A stretch of 9,260 nt of DNA from contig JAJZMW010000069.1 of the NCBI GenBank assembly GCA_021848165.1, positions 1 to 9,260 of the forward strand. Reading direction: 5' to 3'. The notes under the pieces are model-generated. The model saw nothing but the letters and a program-made list of their open reading frames with translations, searched no databases and was not told the DNA's origin. The position numbers and the translations under genes were made by a program. The stretch comes from Thermoplasmata archaeon. Its GTDB lineage: Archaea; Thermoplasmatota; Thermoplasmata; Lutacidiplasmatales; UBA184. Shown piece by piece: positions 7,664 to 9,260 of this stretch; the stretch's first letter is position 1; each line of letters starts with the position of its first letter.

Positions 7664-7737
7664 GCCGCGGTAACTCAGTTTGGGAGAGTGCAAGACTGAA
7701 GATCTTGAAGCCGCCGGTTCAAGCCCGGCCCGCGGCA
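7664..7737 (+). tRNA. tRNA-Phe (anticodon GAA)
   Basis: A complete cloverleaf of 74 nt folds by eye. The acceptor stem is GCCGCGG (7664-7670) with CCGCGGC (7730-7736) and discriminator A7737. The D stem is ACTC (7673-7676) with GAGT (7686-7689). The anticodon stem is CAAGA (7691-7695) with TCTTG (7703-7707), and the loop CTGAAGA has anticodon GAA at 7698-7700. The variable loop is AAGCC. The T stem is GCCGG (7713-7717) with CCGGC (7725-7729), and the loop is TTCAAGC. All stems are perfectly paired. CCA is not encoded (ACTC follows), so it is added post-transcriptionally. No intron is present. It is the only plus-strand gene in the window, convergent with the thiolase-DUF35 operon. Confidence 0.98.
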
Positions 7738-7752
7738 CTCTTCGGCCCGCCC

Positions 7753-7779
7753 GCCGGTCGGGGCGCCGCCCCGACCGGC
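7753..7779. terminator. Perfect 12-bp inverted repeat between convergent genes
   Basis: GCCGGTCGGGGC (7753-7764) and GCCCCGACCGGC (7768-7779) are exact reverse complements separated by a 3-nt loop, GCC. The hairpin lies 15 nt after the tRNA-Phe 3' end and 10 nt after the DUF35 gene stop on the other strand, so either transcript could form it. Neither strand has a T run after it, and archaeal termination normally relies on T tracts. It may therefore be a processing or RNA-stability element, or a block between convergent transcripts, rather than a classical terminator. Confidence 0.5.
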
Positions 7780-7789
7780 CGCCCCTCCC

Positions 7790-8314
7790 TCAGCGCTTCG
7801 GCACGAACCAGACGTCGGTGATCGAGAGCTTCGGGGCGGGGTCGAACCGTGCCTCGACCGGCATCCCGACGTAGAGGTCCGACTCCACCGCCTCCTTGAC
7901 GCGGGCGAGCAGCACGCTGTCGATCCCTTCGAACTCGACGAGCGCGAGGTTGTACGGCGTCTCCTTCAGGAACGCCTCGCTCCCGAAGTGGCAGGTCGTC
8001 CAGGAGTGGAGCTTTCCCGTGAGGGGGAGATCGATCCACTCGGTCGGCGCGCCGCAGCGCATGCAGTGGCCCCGCGGGGTCGCGTACGTCGCGCCGCACC
8101 GGCGCGCCGTGCACTTGGACCCCTTGAGCTTCCCCTCGCTCAAGGCGAGGAAGAACGGCGAGTCCTCCGCGTAGCTGTGGATGTAGGTGATCGAGTACGG
8201 ATACCGGATGATCAGGCTCTCGACCCCGTTCGCGTCCCGGAAGATCGCGGCGCCCGAGCGGTCGAGCTCCTCCTGGACCTCCCGGAACTTCGCGTAGGTC
8301 GGGGGGCGCGTCAT
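7790..8314 (-). CDS. DUF35 zinc-ribbon/OB-fold protein, thiolase partner
   Basis: This 174-residue protein has the DUF35 layout: a helical N-terminal stretch (1-60) ending in PFFLALSEGKLKGSKC, a zinc ribbon with C68, C73, C84 and C87, and a C-terminal OB fold (about 93-170) with the conserved ETPYNLALVEFEG. In archaea such proteins bridge acetoacetyl-CoA thiolase and HMG-CoA synthase and help pass acyl-CoA intermediates between them; others serve lipid-transfer-protein-type thiolases. The first cysteine pair is spaced CX4C instead of the usual CX2C, which is confirmed in the nucleotides. The ATG at 8314 overlaps the thiolase stop as ATGA, so translation is probably coupled. The reading frame stays open upstream through the thiolase gene, but that extension is a shadow of the thiolase in another frame. 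The exact reaction is not decidable from this gene alone. Confidence 0.93.
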   Translation of the reverse strand: MTRPPTYAKFREVQEELDRSGAAIFRDANGVESLIIRYPYSITYIHSYAEDSPFFLALSEGKLKGSKCTARRCGATYATPRGHCMRCGAPTEWIDLPLTGKLHSWTTCHFGSEAFLKETPYNLALVEFEGIDSVLLARVKEAVESDLYVGMPVEARFDPAPKLSITDVWFVPKR

Positions 8315-9260
8315 GCGCGGAACCCCCGTTCGAGGATCGAGACCGTCACGCTCGACCCCGTGCCGGCGTGGCTGTGGATCGCGCCCCGCTGCGCGTTCCG
8401 GATCTGGAGAGCGCCGTCCCCGAAGTGCTTCTTGATCGTCCCTTGCAGCTGCCAGAAGGCGAAGACGCCCTGCATCAGGCCGGTCGCGCCGACCGGGTGG
8501 CCGCAAGCGATCAGGCCTCCGGAGGGGTTGACCGGGATCCGCCCGGCGTTGGGCGTCGGGAACGGGTAGCGGATGTTCTTCAGGAACGGATCCCCGGACT
8601 CGACGAACGAGTACCCTTCGCCGTACTTGCACAGCCCGAGGTCCTCGTAGGTCTGGATCTCGCTGGAGGCGTAGGCGTCGTGCAGCTCGACGAAGTCGAG
8701 CTGCCGGACCGGGTCCGTGATCCCCGCCATCCGGTACGCCTCGAGGCCGGCCGCCCGGCCCGCGCGGAAGGAGTGGACCCCGGGGTACGGCAGCCCCTCG
8801 TAGTCCTTCGCCGACTCGTTCGGCATCAGCGGTACGCGACCGAACGGCCGATCGGCGAGCCGCATCGTGTCGGTCCCGGTCCCGACGCCGATGATGCGGA
8901 CCGGCTTGTCGGTGAACTCCCGCGCCCGGCGCTCGTCGCACAGGATCGCGACCGCGGCGCCGTCGCTCATCGTGCAGATCTGCTCGCGCGTCAGCGGGTA
9001 GCTGATCATCTCCGAGCGGAGCACGTCGTCGACGGTCAGCTGCTTCGGATACTGGGCGTAGGGGTTGTGGAGCGCGTTCAGGTGGTTCTTCACGGAGACG
9101 AGGCTCATGATCCGGCTCCCCTCCTGGATCGCGAGGCGCTGCGCCTCGCGCTCGTCGCGGATGTGCGCGAAGCGCGTGAGGCGGAGGTACTGGTAGATGT
9201 GGCGGATGACCATCAGCGCGTAGTAGCCGGTGTAGAATCCGCCGAGCGGGAAGTCGAAGT
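8311..9260 (-). CDS. Acetyl-CoA acetyltransferase-like thiolase (SCP-x/archaeal type), N-terminus outside window
   Basis: About 315 C-terminal residues of a thiolase are visible. The frame stays open to base 9260 (FDFPLGGFYTGYYAL before the internal Met at 9213), so that Met is not the start. About 80-120 residues, including the nucleophilic cysteine, lie outside. Numbering from the Met at 9213, visible motifs are SDGAAVAIL (83-91), ELHDAYASSE (176-185), YEDLGLC (189-195) and NPSGGLIACGHPVGATG (229-245) with the catalytic H239. The C-terminal CxG of classical degradative thiolases is replaced by IHSHAGTGSS, as expected for the SCP-x/archaeal branch, which carries histidine there. The gene is immediately followed by, and overlaps, its DUF35 partner. 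A role in acetoacetyl-CoA synthesis for the mevalonate pathway is plausible; a fatty-acyl or other CoA substrate cannot be excluded. Confidence 0.93.
   Translation of the reverse strand, partial: FDFPLGGFYTGYYALMVIRHIYQYLRLTRFAHIRDEREAQRLAIQEGSRIMSLVSVKNHLNALHNPYAQYPKQLTVDDVLRSEMISYPLTREQICTMSDGAAVAILCDERRAREFTDKPVRIIGVGTGTDTMRLADRPFGRVPLMPNESAKDYEGLPYPGVHSFRAGRAAGLEAYRMAGITDPVRQLDFVELHDAYASSEIQTYEDLGLCKYGEGYSFVESGDPFLKNIRYPFPTPNAGRIPVNPSGGLIACGHPVGATGLMQGVFAFWQLQGTIKKHFGDGALQIRNAQRGAIHSHAGTGSSVTVSILERGFRA

Noticed and set aside
7478..7738. Minus-strand open frame of 86 codons starting MPRAGLEPAASRSS
   Set aside because: It is the antisense of tRNA-Phe; this N-terminal string is a well-known artefact of translating tRNA genes in reverse. 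The rest is arginine/proline-rich shadow sequence.
7664..7790. tRNA-Phe 3' end as an integration (att) site for a mobile element
   Set aside because: No integrase gene and no repeated copy of the tRNA 3' end is visible in the window, and the neighbours are housekeeping genes.
8315..8941. Upstream extension of the DUF35 open frame to give a 383-residue protein
   Set aside because: The extra N-terminal part is Arg/Pro-rich and overlaps the thiolase coding region in another frame. The thiolase is clearly real there, and the ATG at 8314 gives a normal DUF35 length with an ATGA junction.

Overview
The window looks archaeal: a high-GC, tightly packed piece of chromosome, probably from an uncultured euryarchaeal or Thermoplasmatota-like lineage. 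Four things point this way. The topoisomerase I has the archaeal N-terminal signature (EKxNxAxRIAxxLS-like). The tRNA-Phe gene does not encode its 3' CCA. TATA-like boxes sit at archaeal spacing upstream of three transcription units. A thiolase is paired with a zinc-ribbon/OB-fold (DUF35) partner. The proteins lack the acidic bias of haloarchaea. The lineage is inference; no phylogenetic search was possible.

Layout: every protein gene is on the minus strand, so the window reads from right to left. At the right edge is a thiolase whose N-terminus lies outside the window (8311-9260). It overlaps by ATGA with a DUF35 zinc-ribbon protein (7790-8314). Next comes a perfect 12-bp hairpin (7753-7779), and then tRNA-Phe(GAA) on the plus strand (7664-7737), convergent with the thiolase operon. 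topA (4983-7469) is divergent from the tRNA and has its own TATA-like box. A second minus-strand operon follows from a clear TATA box at about 4942: a creatininase-family amidohydrolase (4192-4917), uvrA (1340-4183) and uvrC (1-1343, 3' end outside the window).

How the genes work together: UvrA recognises and loads onto damaged DNA and UvrC makes the incisions. UvrB, the third partner, is not in the window. TopA relaxes negative supercoils. The thiolase and DUF35 protein probably form one acyl-CoA condensing or cleaving complex, like the archaeal acetoacetyl-CoA thiolase/HMG-CoA synthase assembly of the mevalonate pathway, though the exact substrate is not decidable here. The amidohydrolase at the head of the uvr operon has no obvious link to repair and is the most intriguing neighbour.

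I see no mobile element, CRISPR array, phage gene or convincing new multi-gene system. The points worth a second look are small: the amidohydrolase-uvrAC linkage, a tryptophan-rich patch in UvrA, a CX4C zinc ribbon, the basic tail of TopA and the 12-bp hairpin. No stretch over 300 bases lacks a gene; the longest is 7470-7663, which holds the topA and tRNA promoters.
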